This document shows, in pieces, positions 8,019-19,100 of a DNA stretch of 64,000 bases. The translations under genes were made by a program, and so were the position numbers. Below the pieces are notes generated by a model. That model did no database searches and had not been told where the DNA came from. It was given only the letters and a program-made list of their open reading frames with translations. The DNA is from Candidatus Saccharimonadota bacterium (GTDB lineage Bacteria; Patescibacteriota; Saccharimonadia; Saccharimonadales; Saccharimonadaceae), in the NCBI GenBank assembly GCA_009777795.1, contig WRLC01000003.1:1-64000 (forward strand). Reading direction: 5' to 3'. How positions within the stretch are numbered: the stretch's first letter is position 1; each line of letters starts with the position of its first letter.

Positions 8019-11000
8019 TTAGGAGCGGTGGCGACGGATGAGACGGTGAAGGCGTTTGCGATTGTAAATTAGGACGGCAAGGATAGCGGCAGAGCCGGCG
8101 CCGATGCCGATGGCGCGGGCGAAGTCGCTCGACCAGAAGATGGCGCTGGTGTCTGGGGCGTCGGGTAGGGTTGGCTCGTCGCGAGGGTCGACAGGGCGGG
8201 CGGCGATGGTGAGGATGAGGTCATGATCGGGTAGATGGGTGGTGCCGGTGTCGATGTCGTGGGCGGTGATGGTGATGCTGCCAGCGCGGGTTGGGGTGTA
8301 GGTGAAAGTGAGGCCGGCAGGTAGCGCGTGGTCGGTGACGACCGGCCAGTCGGCAGGGTCGAAAACGACTTGGGTTGGGCTAAAGATGCCGCCCATGCCA
8401 CCATCGGAGAGGTTAAAGGTGCCGTCGAAGAGGCCGTTTGGCGTGATGGTGAAGGTAATCGGCGTACCTACGACACCTTCGGTAGTGTCGGCGGTAAAGG
8501 TGAAGTCGGTGGCCGTGATGGCGACGTGAGGGTCGCCGGAAAGTCCGGGCGCTGCGGCCGAGATACCGATGTGGTTAGCCTCGATGTCGTGGGGGACGGA
8601 GACGGTGAAAGTGCAGGTGGTGGTGTTGGTCGTTATATCATAATCGTCGATGGTGAAAGTGCAGGTGGTGCGGCTCAATGCAACATCGGCAGCAGGGCCG
8701 GAAGTGCCATCGCCGGTCGGTAGGTAAGCGAGAATGGTGGCAGTGCCGTCATAAGGGCCGTTGATGGAGAGGGTATAGAGTTCACTTGTAGCACCACGCT
8801 GAATGCGGGAGGGCCCCGAGACATCTAACGTGGTGGCAAAGGTGATGATGTCGACAAGGCGTGGCGTGGCGGTGAAGGGGTCGCTGACGGAAATTGTGCG
8901 AATGCCCGGCGTGGTTGGGGTAAAGGTGAAGGTCTTGCCAACTGGATCTTTGCTGGTGGTTGGGTAATCAGAGAGGCCGAAGCTGACAGTAGGCACACTG
9001 ACGGTGGCACCGCCAATACCGGTGGAACCGATATTAAAGGCACCGTTGTAGACCGAGTTTGGCGTGATGGTGAAGGTGATTGGCGTGCCGATGGTGCCGG
9101 TCTGGGTGGTGTCGGGCGAGAGCGAGAAGTTGTTAGCGGTGATAGCAGTAAGGGCAGGGGCGGCGAGAGTCAGTGGTGGATCGCCGCTAGCAACGGCAGC
9201 GGTGATGCGCAGGTAGTGCGAGCCGGAATAATTGGCGGGCAGGCCGACGGTGAAATCGCAGATGGTGGCGCCGCTAAGGGTGGTGCCGAGGTCGGTTTCG
9301 GAAACAGTGCAGGAGCCGGAATTAGAAAATGTGGCGCCAGTAATTACACTGCCAGTAGCCGGGTCGGTGGCGGTAAAGTTGATGGTGCCAACGTAAGGCC
9401 CCGGGATGATGAGCCGATAGGTGCCACTCATGGTAGGGCTGATTTGGATGGCGGCGGTGCCGGTGAGGCTCATGCCGTCGGCCATGGTTTCGACGATGAC
9501 AGTTTTAGTGCCGAGCGAGCTAGAAACGGTGATGGTTTCAACGCCGGGCGCGGTGGTAGTGATGGTGAAAGTCCGGTTAATATCGTCGGCGGTGAAGGCT
9601 AGGGTGCTGGCGCTAAGAGTGCCGGGGCCGTCGGTGCTGATGCTGAAATTGCCGTTGAAAATAGAGTTTGGCGTGATAGTGAAGGTGAGGGTAGTGCCAG
9701 CAACGGCAATTTGAGTGGTGCTAGGTGAAAGAATGAAGTCGTTAGCGAGGATGTTGGTGGTGGCCGAAGCATCGGGCAAGGAGCGGCTACCAGTGTCGGT
9801 GGTGGCGACAACCTTGATTTGGCGAGAGCTGGAATAGTTGGCAGGTAGGGTAATGCTAAACTCGCAAGGGGTGCGGTTGGTGATGGTATTGTAGTCGGCT
9901 GCGCTGGTCTCACAGTAAGCGCCGCCAGTGCCGGTGTCGTTGACAGTGGCGCCAGCGATAGGCAGATTAGTTGTGGCATCGAGGATAGCAAGGTTAACGC
10001 GGCCAATGTAAGGGCCGTGGATATTAAGCAGGTAATAGCCAATCATTTCGCTGTCAATCTGGATGCTGCTGGTGCCAGTGAGCGACATGGTGTCGGCGAG
10101 GACGAGGATATCAACTGTTTCGGTGCCGAGGTCGCTAGTGACGGTGATGGTTTGCCAGCCATAACGCTCGGGTGAATAGTAGAAGGTTTGTCCGGGCATT
10201 GGGGTGTTGCCAGATGGCCACTCGGAGGTAGAGAAGGCGACGGTTGAGGTATCGAAAATTCCGGAGCCGCTATCATCGCTAAGAGAGAAAGTGCCGGCGT
10301 AGAGCGAGTCAGGAGTGATAGTGAACTCAATCGGTGTGTCGAGGTCGGCATCGTAGACGATGGATGGCGAGACCGAGAAGCTGAAAGCAACAACGGCGAC
10401 ATTGTGGGTGTCGGGGTCGAGGAGGCTGGTAGAGTCGGCGTCGACGGCGCGGATTTGGATTCGGTTGCCGGTGTAGGAGCTAGGCAGTGTGAAGTTAAAT
10501 GTACAGGTGCTGATTTCGGTGTCGGGGATGGCGTCGTCGGAGGTAAACGTACAGGTGGCGTCGCCATCGCTACTGATAATCTCGGCGCCAGTGATTTCGG
10601 TGTTGGTGGCTAAGTCCCAAATCGAAAGATTAATTGTGCCCTCAAGCTCGCCGCGAAGAGATAGGGTGTAGGTGCCGCTGGTTTGGCCTTTTTTGATGGT
10701 GTCGGGACCGCCGATGGCCATGGTGTCGAAGACGTGGACTTCAATCATTTGGGGGGCGATGGTGCGGCCGTCGGACGAGTCGGGAGTGATGAGGAAGCAA
10801 GCGCGGCCGAAGCTTGTCGGAGTAAAGGTGAAGGTTTTGCTAACAGGATTCTGCCCGACGGTTAGATAATCGTCATATGAATAGCTAATTTGGTCAGAAC
10901 TGAAGGTGCCGGTAAAACCGGATGGGTCGGGGCAGGTGTGGACGCCGTCGGCAATAGGTGGCGAGACCATAGCGACGTTAAAATCACCATCGAATTGGGC

Positions 11001-14000
11001 GTTTGGGGTGATGGTGAAGGTAATAGGGTTATTCATCTTTTGGTCGATTAGTTCGGGGCCGGGCTCGACGGTAAAGTCGGTCGCAAGGATGTTTATGTCT
11101 TTAGTGGCGTCAAACGGTGAAGAGAAGAGGGTAATGACGTTGCCATATTGGGCGAATTCGGAAGTAAAAGTGAATTCGCAGGATGTAGTATTGGTGATGG
11201 GGTCATAATCGTCAAGGGTAAGAACGCAACTGTTAGGCGCGAGCTTGGACGAGTCGTAGAACTCATCAGTGGAAGATTCGCCAAGCAGGATAGTACCTTC
11301 GTAAGGTCCGTTGAGGACGAGGGTGAAGGTTTCAGTGGAGCCTTTGACGAGCGTGTCGGGCCCGAGAATCTGGGCGGAGTTGGCGAGGACGAGTAGCTCG
11401 ATGGTTTGGATGCCCATGCTGGCTTGACCGGCTGGGGCGAGGGCGGTTTCGCGGATGGCGTCGACGGTGATGTCGATATAACCGGTCTGTTGAGGAACGT
11501 AGGTGAAAGTTTGAGCTTGCATGGTTTGGTCGTTAGTGGCTGGCCATTGGCTCTGGGTGCGGACAATACTGCCGGGCGGAGTGAAGTAGCCGAGAGCGCC
11601 ATTATCATCGAAGCTGTAAGTGCCGGCAAAGAGAGCGTTAGGCGTGAGGGTGAAGGTGAGAGGGGCGCCAAAGGCAACTGAAGCGCGGCTAGTAGTGGCA
11701 GATAGGCCGTCGCGAGTTATGGAGTAGCGGTTGGCGACGAGGCCAACGGTTTTGGAGGCGGGCAAGATGGTGGCATCGTCAGCGCTGATGTGAATCTCAA
11801 ACCAGTTGTAGTCAAAAATGAAGCCCTCGGCTTGAGCGCTATCAGCCATGCAGGCGGTGGTGGTGTTGGTGATGGGGTCGTAATTGTCGAGTGAGACTTC
11901 GCAAGTAAACGTGCCGTTGCCGTTGTCGGTGAAGTTGCTGGTGCCGGTAAGAACGGAATTATCAAACTGAATCTCGGAAGAGCCCTCGTGGCGGACGATA
12001 CGGCCATAGAGAGTGCCGATGAACGGGCCATTGATAGAGGTTATAAAGCGAGGCATGAGCGGCACTTCGTCGCGGGCGAGAGTGTCAGGGCCGGTGATAG
12101 TAATAGTGTCGCCCATGACATAGACGGTCAAGGTGTAAGTGTCGCCAACCTTGATGCCGCTATTTGGGTCGTCAACGCGAATAACCTCGGCGATGAGAGT
12201 CTTGACACCAGTGGAGCCGGGCGTATAGGTAAAGTCGAAATCGTCGCCACTGAAGTTCCAAGTGGCAAGGCCATCATCAGAGAACTCGGCAGTAGGGTCA
12301 TCTGGTGCGGAGATCTGGACTTGGCCGGCAAAGAGGCCATTAGGACGCAAGATGTAGTCTTGGGTGAGGCCGACGCGACTGGTTTCACAGTCAGGAGAGA
12401 TGTCGGAACAGAAAAAGAGTATGTCGTCGGGGATGATGTTGATAAGCGCCCAGTTGGCGTCGATGGTTGGTGAGGTGATATTGGCGCCGTCGGCTTGGAT
12501 GCGGACGATGGAATAGCTCGGGTCAGTGCCAGATGGGAGGGTGTAGGTAAAGGTGCGGTCGTAGGCTTCGCCGGGCAGGCAGTCGAGAAGGGTACCGCCG
12601 ATACCGCCACAAAATTCGTAGGTGAGAGTGGAGGGGTTAAATGTGCCGGAGAGCGCTGAGGTATCGGTAAAGGTGCCGTCGCCTGCGGCTTCGGGGATAC
12701 TATAACTTAGGAAGATATCGGATAGAGAGACGACGCCGCCCGGGTCGAGGTCGGATGGGTTGATGGAGAGGGTACAGTCGCTACTTTGACCGCGGGAGAT
12801 GGCGGAAGGTACGCAAGTGAGGGCGATGTGAGAGTCGATGACGTCAAAAGTGATGTCGCTATCGTCGATAGCTGGGTCGTCGCTCTCGCCAGAGAGGGTA
12901 TGTTCGCCAGTCTCGGCTGGAATGTAGCGGAAGGTTTCGTCGATACCAGAGCCATTGAAGGTGAATTCGAGCGTAGGGGTGCTGCTACCAGAGCCGCGAT
13001 CAAAGTTGCCGTCGAGGTCGCTGGAAAGGGTGATAGAGCCGAAATATGGTGCGTTAAAAGTGGATAGACCAAAGCGGGCGCTACAGCCGACGCAGCCGTG
13101 ATTTTCGTCGATTGGCGGGTTGTCGAGAGAGTAGATCTCGTAGCTTTGAGCGAGGAGGCCGACGGAGACTGAGCGCTGGGCAGGAGCGAGTGAGCCGGAA
13201 GAGGTGCCAGTAATAATGGGCCAGAAGAGATAATAGCCGTTGGCTTCGGTGTCGTCGTAGAGGTTGTCAATAATATAATCCCAAGATGGTGAGGTATAGG
13301 TGAAGGCGAGGACTTGGCCGGTGAGGTCGGCAGTGTCGGAAAGAGTGGTGGTGAAGACGCCGCTAGAGGAAAGACGAGGGTCGGAGCTAGTGAAGGTGCC
13401 GCCGAGGACGCTGGTCTCGGTTTCGCCAGTGGTGTCGGCGAGGCTGATGGTGCCATTATAGGAGCCATTTAAGATAATCCGGCAATCAAGCGGTGTACCG
13501 GGGTCAAGAAAGGCATTAGCGGCCCAAGCGCCGGTGGTGCCCTCAGACATACATTGCATGGAGAAAGTGGTGGCAATGGTAGTGATGGTGATGTTAAGCG
13601 TGGCGTTATCAACATAGCTGTTGCCAGAGTCGACCAGTAGGGTGATGAGACCAGAATAGCCGGACGGTGGAGTGTAGGTGAAAGTGCGAGAGGTTTGGTC
13701 GGTGAAGACTAGCTGATTGCCACCCACGACGTTAGCGCCACTGAAAGTGCCGCCCATGCCGCCATCGGTGAGAGTGACGGTGCCAGTATAATTATAGTCG
13801 AGGGAAACCGTATAGTTGCCACCAGCGCCAGTGCCGGAAAGGGTAGTAGGGCCGGTGAGAACGAGGGCGTCGGTGTAGGTATAGCCGGCGCTAGCAATGT
13901 AGGTTGAGCTGCCAATGGTGACGGCGACATCGACCACACCAGCGCTATGGGCGGGGGTGAGGCAGCTGATTTGAGTGTCGCTAATGATGTTGACCTCTTT

Positions 14001-15047
14001 GCAAGGATTGCCGCCAACGGTGACGAGATAAGGCAACTGAGTGATGCGGGCGTAGCCGTTGCCGGATTGGCCGGCTTGGGTGCCGCCGTTTGGAGCCGGC
14101 ATGGTACCAGTGGTGCTACCGTCTAGTGTCGCAGCGTTAAAAGCTTGGTACTGGGAGCCGAGGAGGTAGGCGCCGCCGATAGCGGTATTGCTGGGTACGT
14201 TGGACGAGGTGAAGACGAAACCGGAGCCGCCAGCGCCGTTGAGACCGGAACCGCCGCCGAACCAACCGCCGCCGCCGCCGGAGACATTGATGGCAGTAGA
14301 GAAAGGACAGTTGACAGCTGCGCCGAAGGCACCTTGACCGGCGCAACCGAGGACGTTGTTGGCGCCGCCGGAGGTTTGGGTGGCGACACCACCGGCTTGG
14401 TCGCCGGAAGTGAAGCTGGTGAGACCGCCGCCTGCACCGCCGCTGGTGCTGTTCCATTGATTACCGCTGGCGCCACCGCCACCGCCTGCAACGATAGCAC
14501 GAGCGTAAAGTGAGTTGATGCCGATGCGGATATCGGTGCCGCCACCACCGGAAGCAGTTTCGTGGCCGGTGCCGTTGTCGGTGCGGTAAGCACCGCCGCC
14601 GCCGTTAGCGCCACCCGGGTAAGGGGCGCTAGAAGTACGGGAGGCTTGGGAGCCAGCGCCGCCGACGCAAGCCCAGATGTTGGTGCCGGAAGATAAGTAA
14701 ACGGTGCCGGTCGAGTAGCCGCCGCGACCACCGGCAAAGGCTCCGGCATTACCACCGGCAGCACCCCAAGTTTCGAGCTGATAGTAGCCATTGGCTGGTA
14801 TAGTGTAGGTGGAACAGCCGGTGCTAGTGAAGTTGGTGGGCGCGCCGACTGTGTAGTCGGTGAAGCCGCTGCCAGTAATGATAATGTTTTGGCCGCCACG
14901 GCTGGGACCACGATCAGGAGTGATGTCGGTGATGTTAGTGGAGGCTAAGATAAAACCAAGGACGCCGACGAAGACGGCGAAAGAAGCGACGAAAGCGACT
15001 TTATATCGATGCCGACGTAAGAAACTAGTTTTGTGAAACCTTATCAT
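8019..15047 (-). CDS. Giant repeat-rich surface protein (2342 aa)
   Basis: Residues 1-40 are a basic stretch plus a signal/anchor helix. Then come an IPT/TIG-like motif (ITPDRGPSRGGQNIIITG), a glycine-rich domain (about 80-340, many GGG and GGWFGGGSG), and about 1900 residues of Ig-like beta repeats. The repeats alternate two motifs: GPYxGT (for example NGPYEGT, HGPYIGR, PGPYVGT) and ITFTITPNSxYxG; six or more copies at about 190-residue spacing are visible. The C-terminus has a helix (GIGAGSAAILAVLIY) and a basic tail, so both ends are membrane-associated or the N-terminus is cleaved. No LPXTG is seen. An adhesin or stalk is the best guess. It is a single gene with its own start ATG at 15047. 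Confidence 0.85.
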   Translation of the reverse strand: MIRFHKTSFLRRHRYKVAFVASFAVFVGVLGFILASTNITDITPDRGPSRGGQNIIITGSGFTDYTVGAPTNFTSTGCSTYTIPANGYYQLETWGAAGGNAGAFAGGRGGYSTGTVYLSSGTNIWACVGGAGSQASRTSSAPYPGGANGGGGAYRTDNGTGHETASGGGGTDIRIGINSLYARAIVAGGGGGASGNQWNSTSGGAGGGLTSFTSGDQAGGVATQTSGGANNVLGCAGQGAFGAAVNCPFSTAINVSGGGGGWFGGGSGLNGAGGSGFVFTSSNVPSNTAIGGAYLLGSQYQAFNAATLDGSTTGTMPAPNGGTQAGQSGNGYARITQLPYLVTVGGNPCKEVNIISDTQISCLTPAHSAGVVDVAVTIGSSTYIASAGYTYTDALVLTGPTTLSGTGAGGNYTVSLDYNYTGTVTLTDGGMGGTFSGANVVGGNQLVFTDQTSRTFTYTPPSGYSGLITLLVDSGNSYVDNATLNITITTIATTFSMQCMSEGTTGAWAANAFLDPGTPLDCRIILNGSYNGTISLADTTGETETSVLGGTFTSSDPRLSSSGVFTTTLSDTADLTGQVLAFTYTSPSWDYIIDNLYDDTEANGYYLFWPIITGTSSGSLAPAQRSVSVGLLAQSYEIYSLDNPPIDENHGCVGCSARFGLSTFNAPYFGSITLSSDLDGNFDRGSGSSTPTLEFTFNGSGIDETFRYIPAETGEHTLSGESDDPAIDDSDITFDVIDSHIALTCVPSAISRGQSSDCTLSINPSDLDPGGVVSLSDIFLSYSIPEAAGDGTFTDTSALSGTFNPSTLTYEFCGGIGGTLLDCLPGEAYDRTFTYTLPSGTDPSYSIVRIQADGANITSPTIDANWALINIIPDDILFFCSDISPDCETSRVGLTQDYILRPNGLFAGQVQISAPDDPTAEFSDDGLATWNFSGDDFDFTYTPGSTGVKTLIAEVIRVDDPNSGIKVGDTYTLTVYVMGDTITITGPDTLARDEVPLMPRFITSINGPFIGTLYGRIVRHEGSSEIQFDNSVLTGTSNFTDNGNGTFTCEVSLDNYDPITNTTTACMADSAQAEGFIFDYNWFEIHISADDATILPASKTVGLVANRYSITRDGLSATTSRASVAFGAPLTFTLTPNALFAGTYSFDDNGALGYFTPPGSIVRTQSQWPATNDQTMQAQTFTYVPQQTGYIDITVDAIRETALAPAGQASMGIQTIELLVLANSAQILGPDTLVKGSTETFTLVLNGPYEGTILLGESSTDEFYDSSKLAPNSCVLTLDDYDPITNTTSCEFTFTSEFAQYGNVITLFSSPFDATKDINILATDFTVEPGPELIDQKMNNPITFTITPNAQFDGDFNVAMVSPPIADGVHTCPDPSGFTGTFSSDQISYSYDDYLTVGQNPVSKTFTFTPTSFGRACFLITPDSSDGRTIAPQMIEVHVFDTMAIGGPDTIKKGQTSGTYTLSLRGELEGTINLSIWDLATNTEITGAEIISSDGDATCTFTSDDAIPDTEISTCTFNFTLPSSYTGNRIQIRAVDADSTSLLDPDTHNVAVVAFSFSVSPSIVYDADLDTPIEFTITPDSLYAGTFSLSDDSGSGIFDTSTVAFSTSEWPSGNTPMPGQTFYYSPERYGWQTITVTSDLGTETVDILVLADTMSLTGTSSIQIDSEMIGYYLLNIHGPYIGRVNLAILDATTNLPIAGATVNDTGTGGAYCETSAADYNTITNRTPCEFSITLPANYSSSRQIKVVATTDTGSRSLPDASATTNILANDFILSPSTTQIAVAGTTLTFTITPNSIFNGNFSISTDGPGTLSASTLAFTADDINRTFTITTTAPGVETITVSSSLGTKTVIVETMADGMSLTGTAAIQISPTMSGTYRLIIPGPYVGTINFTATDPATGSVITGATFSNSGSCTVSETDLGTTLSGATICDFTVGLPANYSGSHYLRITAAVASGDPPLTLAAPALTAITANNFSLSPDTTQTGTIGTPITFTITPNSVYNGAFNIGSTGIGGATVSVPTVSFGLSDYPTTSKDPVGKTFTFTPTTPGIRTISVSDPFTATPRLVDIITFATTLDVSGPSRIQRGATSELYTLSINGPYDGTATILAYLPTGDGTSGPAADVALSRTTCTFTIDDYDITTNTTTCTFTVSVPHDIEANHIGISAAAPGLSGDPHVAITATDFTFTADTTEGVVGTPITFTITPNGLFDGTFNLSDGGMGGIFSPTQVVFDPADWPVVTDHALPAGLTFTYTPTRAGSITITAHDIDTGTTHLPDHDLILTIAARPVDPRDEPTLPDAPDTSAIFWSSDFARAIGIGAGSAAILAVLIYNRKRLHRLIRRHRS

Positions 15048-15104
15048 TGATGAGTTCCCTTATCCTATACTCATTATTTAATTATATAATAACATAAGCG
15101 AAAT

Positions 15105-15136
15105 AAAAAAACCAGCCTAATTTGGGCTGGTTTTTA
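15105..15136 (-). terminator. Intrinsic terminator of the 15150-15548 gene
   Basis: ACCAGCC (15111-15117) pairs with GGCTGGT (15125-15131) across a 7-nt loop. On the minus strand the stem is followed by a U-run (A-run at 15105-15110). Confidence 0.85.
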
Positions 15137-15149
15137 AAAAGTCGTCTGA

Positions 15150-15548
15150 CTATTTTGATTGCTTGTCAATTTCGTTGATAACGCGGAGCAGCGAGTCGGC
15201 CTTGCGGCTGTCGTCGTTGATGCCTTTGGTGGCCTCATAGGCGACTTCAAGCATACCGCCGTCTTTAGTGACATCATAGACACGCATAGTGAGGTCAAAC
15301 TTTTCATCGGCAGGAAGCTTGACAGAGCCAATGATTGGTCGGAGGTCAGCCAGAACTTCATTCTTGACGCGGCTTAAGTCGCCGCTTGGCGCTGCAACAG
15401 CAATATGCGTCTCGTGCTTTTCTTCAGCCTTTGGTTTGGGGAGAGGTGCCTCTTCGTGCTTCTCCTCATGTAGCTCGTCATCATCCGACATGTCGCCGTT
15501 GGCGATGCCCGCTAATGCGCGTTCTAGTTCTGCTTCTTCGTTGTCCAT
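15150..15548 (-). CDS. Hypothetical acidic 132-aa protein
   Basis: Soluble protein with no signal peptide. The first 50 residues are acidic and low-complexity (MSDDDELHEEKHEE); the last 75 form a compact alpha/beta-looking part (LPADEKFDLTMRVYDVT). Purine-rich GGGTAGG lies 5 nt before the ATG as ribosome site. It is followed by its own terminator, so it forms a separate transcript from the giant gene downstream. No family recognised. Confidence 0.75.
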   Translation of the reverse strand: MDNEEAELERALAGIANGDMSDDDELHEEKHEEAPLPKPKAEEKHETHIAVAAPSGDLSRVKNEVLADLRPIIGSVKLPADEKFDLTMRVYDVTKDGGMLEVAYEATKGINDDSRKADSLLRVINEIDKQSK

Positions 15549-15624
15549 GTGCCTACCCTTTCTCTCGTTTAACTCTAGTCTAACATAAGCAATTTACCAA
15601 GTCAAGAACTTTCTAAGAATTCGG

Positions 15625-16089
15625 CTAACCGCGGATCTTTTGCGAGATGATGTCAAGGAGGCCGCTAGGGTTGTCGATTTCAGGGATTTTGTCGGCAAGG
15701 AGTTTTTGGAGTTTCTTGACATCAAAATCTTTTTTTGGTAGTTGGAGGACGGCTTGCTCTTTGAAGCGCTTTTTGGGGATGAAGTTGATGGCAGTAGGCT
15801 TGCCCTCGGGCCCAGTGAAGCTGTAGCTCTTGTAGCCGCTAATTGGTAGTTCGCGGTCGTTAATCTTGATGGCGTCTCTGGAGACGCTGTACTTAACAAT
15901 AGGTGGCTTAGTCTTTTGCTGGACAATGAGGGCGATGGCAGCAACAATGACGACGGCAAGAAAAGTCCAAGAACGAATTAAGATAGCTAGACCAGCCATG
16001 CTGAGAACGGCCAAAACAAAGGCGACGTAAAAGGTCGTGCTACGCTTGCTAATGGTGTACTCGCTGGCTTCCCACTCGATCTTTTCCAT
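15625..16089 (-). CDS. Two-TM membrane protein with PH-like C-terminal domain
   Basis: A 154-aa protein with two adjacent transmembrane helices (about 20-57) and a cytoplasmic beta-rich tail (VKYSVSRDAIKINDRELPI) like bacterial PH-type membrane proteins. The -10 box TATAAT (16096-16101) ends 6 nt before ATG, so the mRNA is probably leaderless. It lies downstream of, and on the same strand as, the VirB6-like gene, 29 nt after its end, but has its own promoter. Function unknown. Confidence 0.75.
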   Translation of the reverse strand: MEKIEWEASEYTISKRSTTFYVAFVLAVLSMAGLAILIRSWTFLAVVIVAAIALIVQQKTKPPIVKYSVSRDAIKINDRELPISGYKSYSFTGPEGKPTAINFIPKKRFKEQAVLQLPKKDFDVKKLQKLLADKIPEIDNPSGLLDIISQKIRG

Positions 16090-16118
16090 ATATATATTAT
16101 ATATATTTAATTGGAAGA

Positions 16119-19100
16119 TTACAAGCTTGGTTTTTTGGTAGTCCAGCCGAGGCGGTCGCGGACTTCGACGTCTATGAGATTGCGCTCAGCGGCACCAAGG
16201 CGGTTGAACATGGCTTGGGTTTCTTCGTCGATATTACCTAGGGCAAAGGATTGGTTGCGGGTACTGCCGTGCATGCCGAGGCGATAGTCAACCAGCTTCT
16301 CGACTAGGCTCTTATCCATACCGAGTTGGGTGATGTGAGCGGAGTCGGCAATGCGCATAATAGCGTCAATATATTCCGGAGTCTGGCTACTAAGCATCGG
16401 AGCCCAGCTGTTGTCCTTGCCGGGATCGCCCCATAGATTATTGTAAATGTCGGAAGTTTCGAACTTACCGCCGCGCTCGGTCATCTCGGCAATCTTGAGC
16501 TTGGTGAGGATATCGGTATTCATTTCAGACATCAACATACCATTGCCGTTAGCGATTTGCCATTTAGCGCGGGCCATCCAGAGACCGATTTCGTCGGCAA
16601 CTTCGCCAACGGCCCAGCCACGACCTTTCTTCTCGTCATCGGCCATTTCATTAAGACCGAGCAGGGCGTCGTTAATCATGGCGATTTGACCGGCTTTCAT
16701 ACCTTTAAGCTGTGCGGCGGACATGTCCTTGAGGTAAGAGGCGACGGTGTCGCGGTTCAAAATCTTCTGCAAACCGCCATCCTCACGGCGTTCGGTGCGC
16801 CAGAGCAGGAGGTCGGTCAAGTTGGTCAACGTTTCACCGTCAATCTCGCCGGATGTGGCGGCAGAGCGGAGCTGTTTGACCAAGAAACCAGCCTGCAAGG
16901 CATCGGGCTTAATGCCGGCTTCGCGCATGAGGTCGCCGATGGCCTCAAAGGTGGTGCGGTCTTGTGATTTGGCAATGCCCGGTTGGGTGATGTCGGCGAG
17001 GAGCTTGAGCATACCAAGACCACTGTCGTCCTTAGCCCAGTCAATGAGGGCTAGTGGTCGGGTAGCATTCTCGTGCTCACGAATAAGGTCGTTGACTGCC
17101 TTGCCTTTTTCAAGCGCAATTTGCTCCCAGACAGCTTGAACGGCTTGATCGCGAGTCTCGTCGGGGTGGTTTTGCATGCGGACTTGGATTTTACCTTCGA
17201 AATTACCGAATTTGCCACGGCGGATGTTCATGCTCTTAGCGTAGCTGGCGAGGTGGGCGGCATCAGGCTTATATTTAAGTAAACAGTCCATGAGGTATTT
17301 ATACTCATCGCTATCGACGGCCTTACCCGCTTCTGACCAGTTCTTGGTGGCTTCGGCGATTTCGTCAGTAATTAAGTTATAGTCGCCGCGGAGCGCCATG
17401 ACGTCGATGGCGGCGGTCATCTTGTTGAGGTCGCTTTCCTTGAAGGCATTGCGGAGCGATCGCTGGATGTCATAGGTCTTCTTGGTGTCGTTAAAGAGGA
17501 TGGCGTAAGCTTCACGCTCCTTTTTATCCATCATGTTATAGGTTTGGACTGCGCGAGAGGCGGAGTAATCGAGCATCTTCTTGGCCTCGACATCAGTGAT
17601 GCGGGCGGTAATGCGGTTGTTTTTGTTGTACTCATTAAAGAGCGTGCCGCCAATTGGGGCGATGTATTTCTCGTAGTCGCTGAGACCCTTATTGTACTCT
17701 TGGAGCTCCTCAGCTGACATAACGTCGGCAGCATTGAAGTTTGGGTTGTTCTTGGTCGCATCGTAAGTTTCCTTAGCGCGATAAGCAGCTTGAATGGTCT
17801 TGGTCTGGAAGCGGAGGTCGCCGTCGTCGTTGCGGGCTTTGCGCTCTAGAGCAGTGTAGGTCTGGAGCCAAGCCTGCGAGCCTTGTCCGGCAATCTTGGC
17901 GAGTTTTTTCTGGCCGGGTGTGCGGGCTGGGTGGGCGGCGTCGGTCCAAGCAGAAGATTCGTTCAACGTGCTGGCGCGGTCGAGAGAGGCGATGCCTGCG
18001 TGAAGCTCGTCAACACCGGCCTGCTTGGCGGTATAGCCAAGTTTGTGGTCGAGTTCGAAGTTGCCCTTCTTCAGGCTGTGAGCAGAAACATACTTATCAA
18101 CATAGGAGCCGACGAGGTGGGTAGCACTCTTGTTCTCGAGGGCGAGGCTTTCGCCGCGGAGGGCCTTTTGCTTCTCGAGAAAGGCGGCAAGCTTGCTGCT
18201 GCCCATGAGGCCCATTTGACCACGCATACCTGCGTTGACATTGCGAGCGCGGGCGATGGCCTGCTGTTCCTTGCTCCAGCCACCGAGTGCGGTTTGGGCA
18301 GGAGCAAAAGGTTTGCGGACGAGGTCGTTGACCTTGCCAAGCATAGTGCCGGACATTCGGAGGAGGGCAGGCGTCATGACGAGAGGGACAACTTGGACGG
18401 CCATACCGAGGACGACTTGGAGCATACCGTCGGCGGTGGCGATAATGGCCCAGCCAGCTAGGCGGGCGGCACCAAAGAGAACGGCGAACATTGGGAAAAT
18501 GACGAGCATCTGGAGGAAGAACTTGCGCCAGAGGTCGAAGAACTTTTCGGTGCTGGTGAGGAGGAGGGCGGCGAAAGCGAGTGGGGAAAGCATGACGAGG
18601 AGGAAAATAAGGGCTTGGCGGGCGGCCATGGTGAAAAGGGCGGCGAGAACGGCGACAAGGGCGCCAAGCAAGACCGGCGCGAGGACGAAGAAGAGGCCAG
18701 AGAGGCCACCAGAGATAACAAGACCTAAGGCGAGGCCGCCGCCGACAACTACAGCGCCGGTGGCAACGGCGAAGACGGCCTCCCAAGTAGGGATGTCGGC
18801 GAGGCTAATCGCCCCAGAAGATGCGGCACCCTCGGCGACGGAGTCAAAGAGGCCGACGAGGCTGACGCCAAGGATGTCCGAGATATTAACCGCGGCAACC
18901 GAGACGTAGAACGAAAGATTGATAAGAATAGCGACGACGAGGAGCTTGGGGGCGGCGCGACGGAGGGCATAGTTGGTGATGTTCCACTGGGTGAAGTGGG
19001 AGAAAATCATGATTAAGAACATTATAACGAAGACAATATTGGCCATGTTGCGGATATACTGCCAGATATAAAAGAGTGGAGAGTCGAAAACGTCGGCTTG

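Noticed and set aside
8019-15047. Many long antisense and alternative-frame ORFs within the giant gene and other minus genes
   Set aside because: They have low-complexity Gly/Ala/Arg/Pro-rich translations caused by the strong strand bias, and no start signals.
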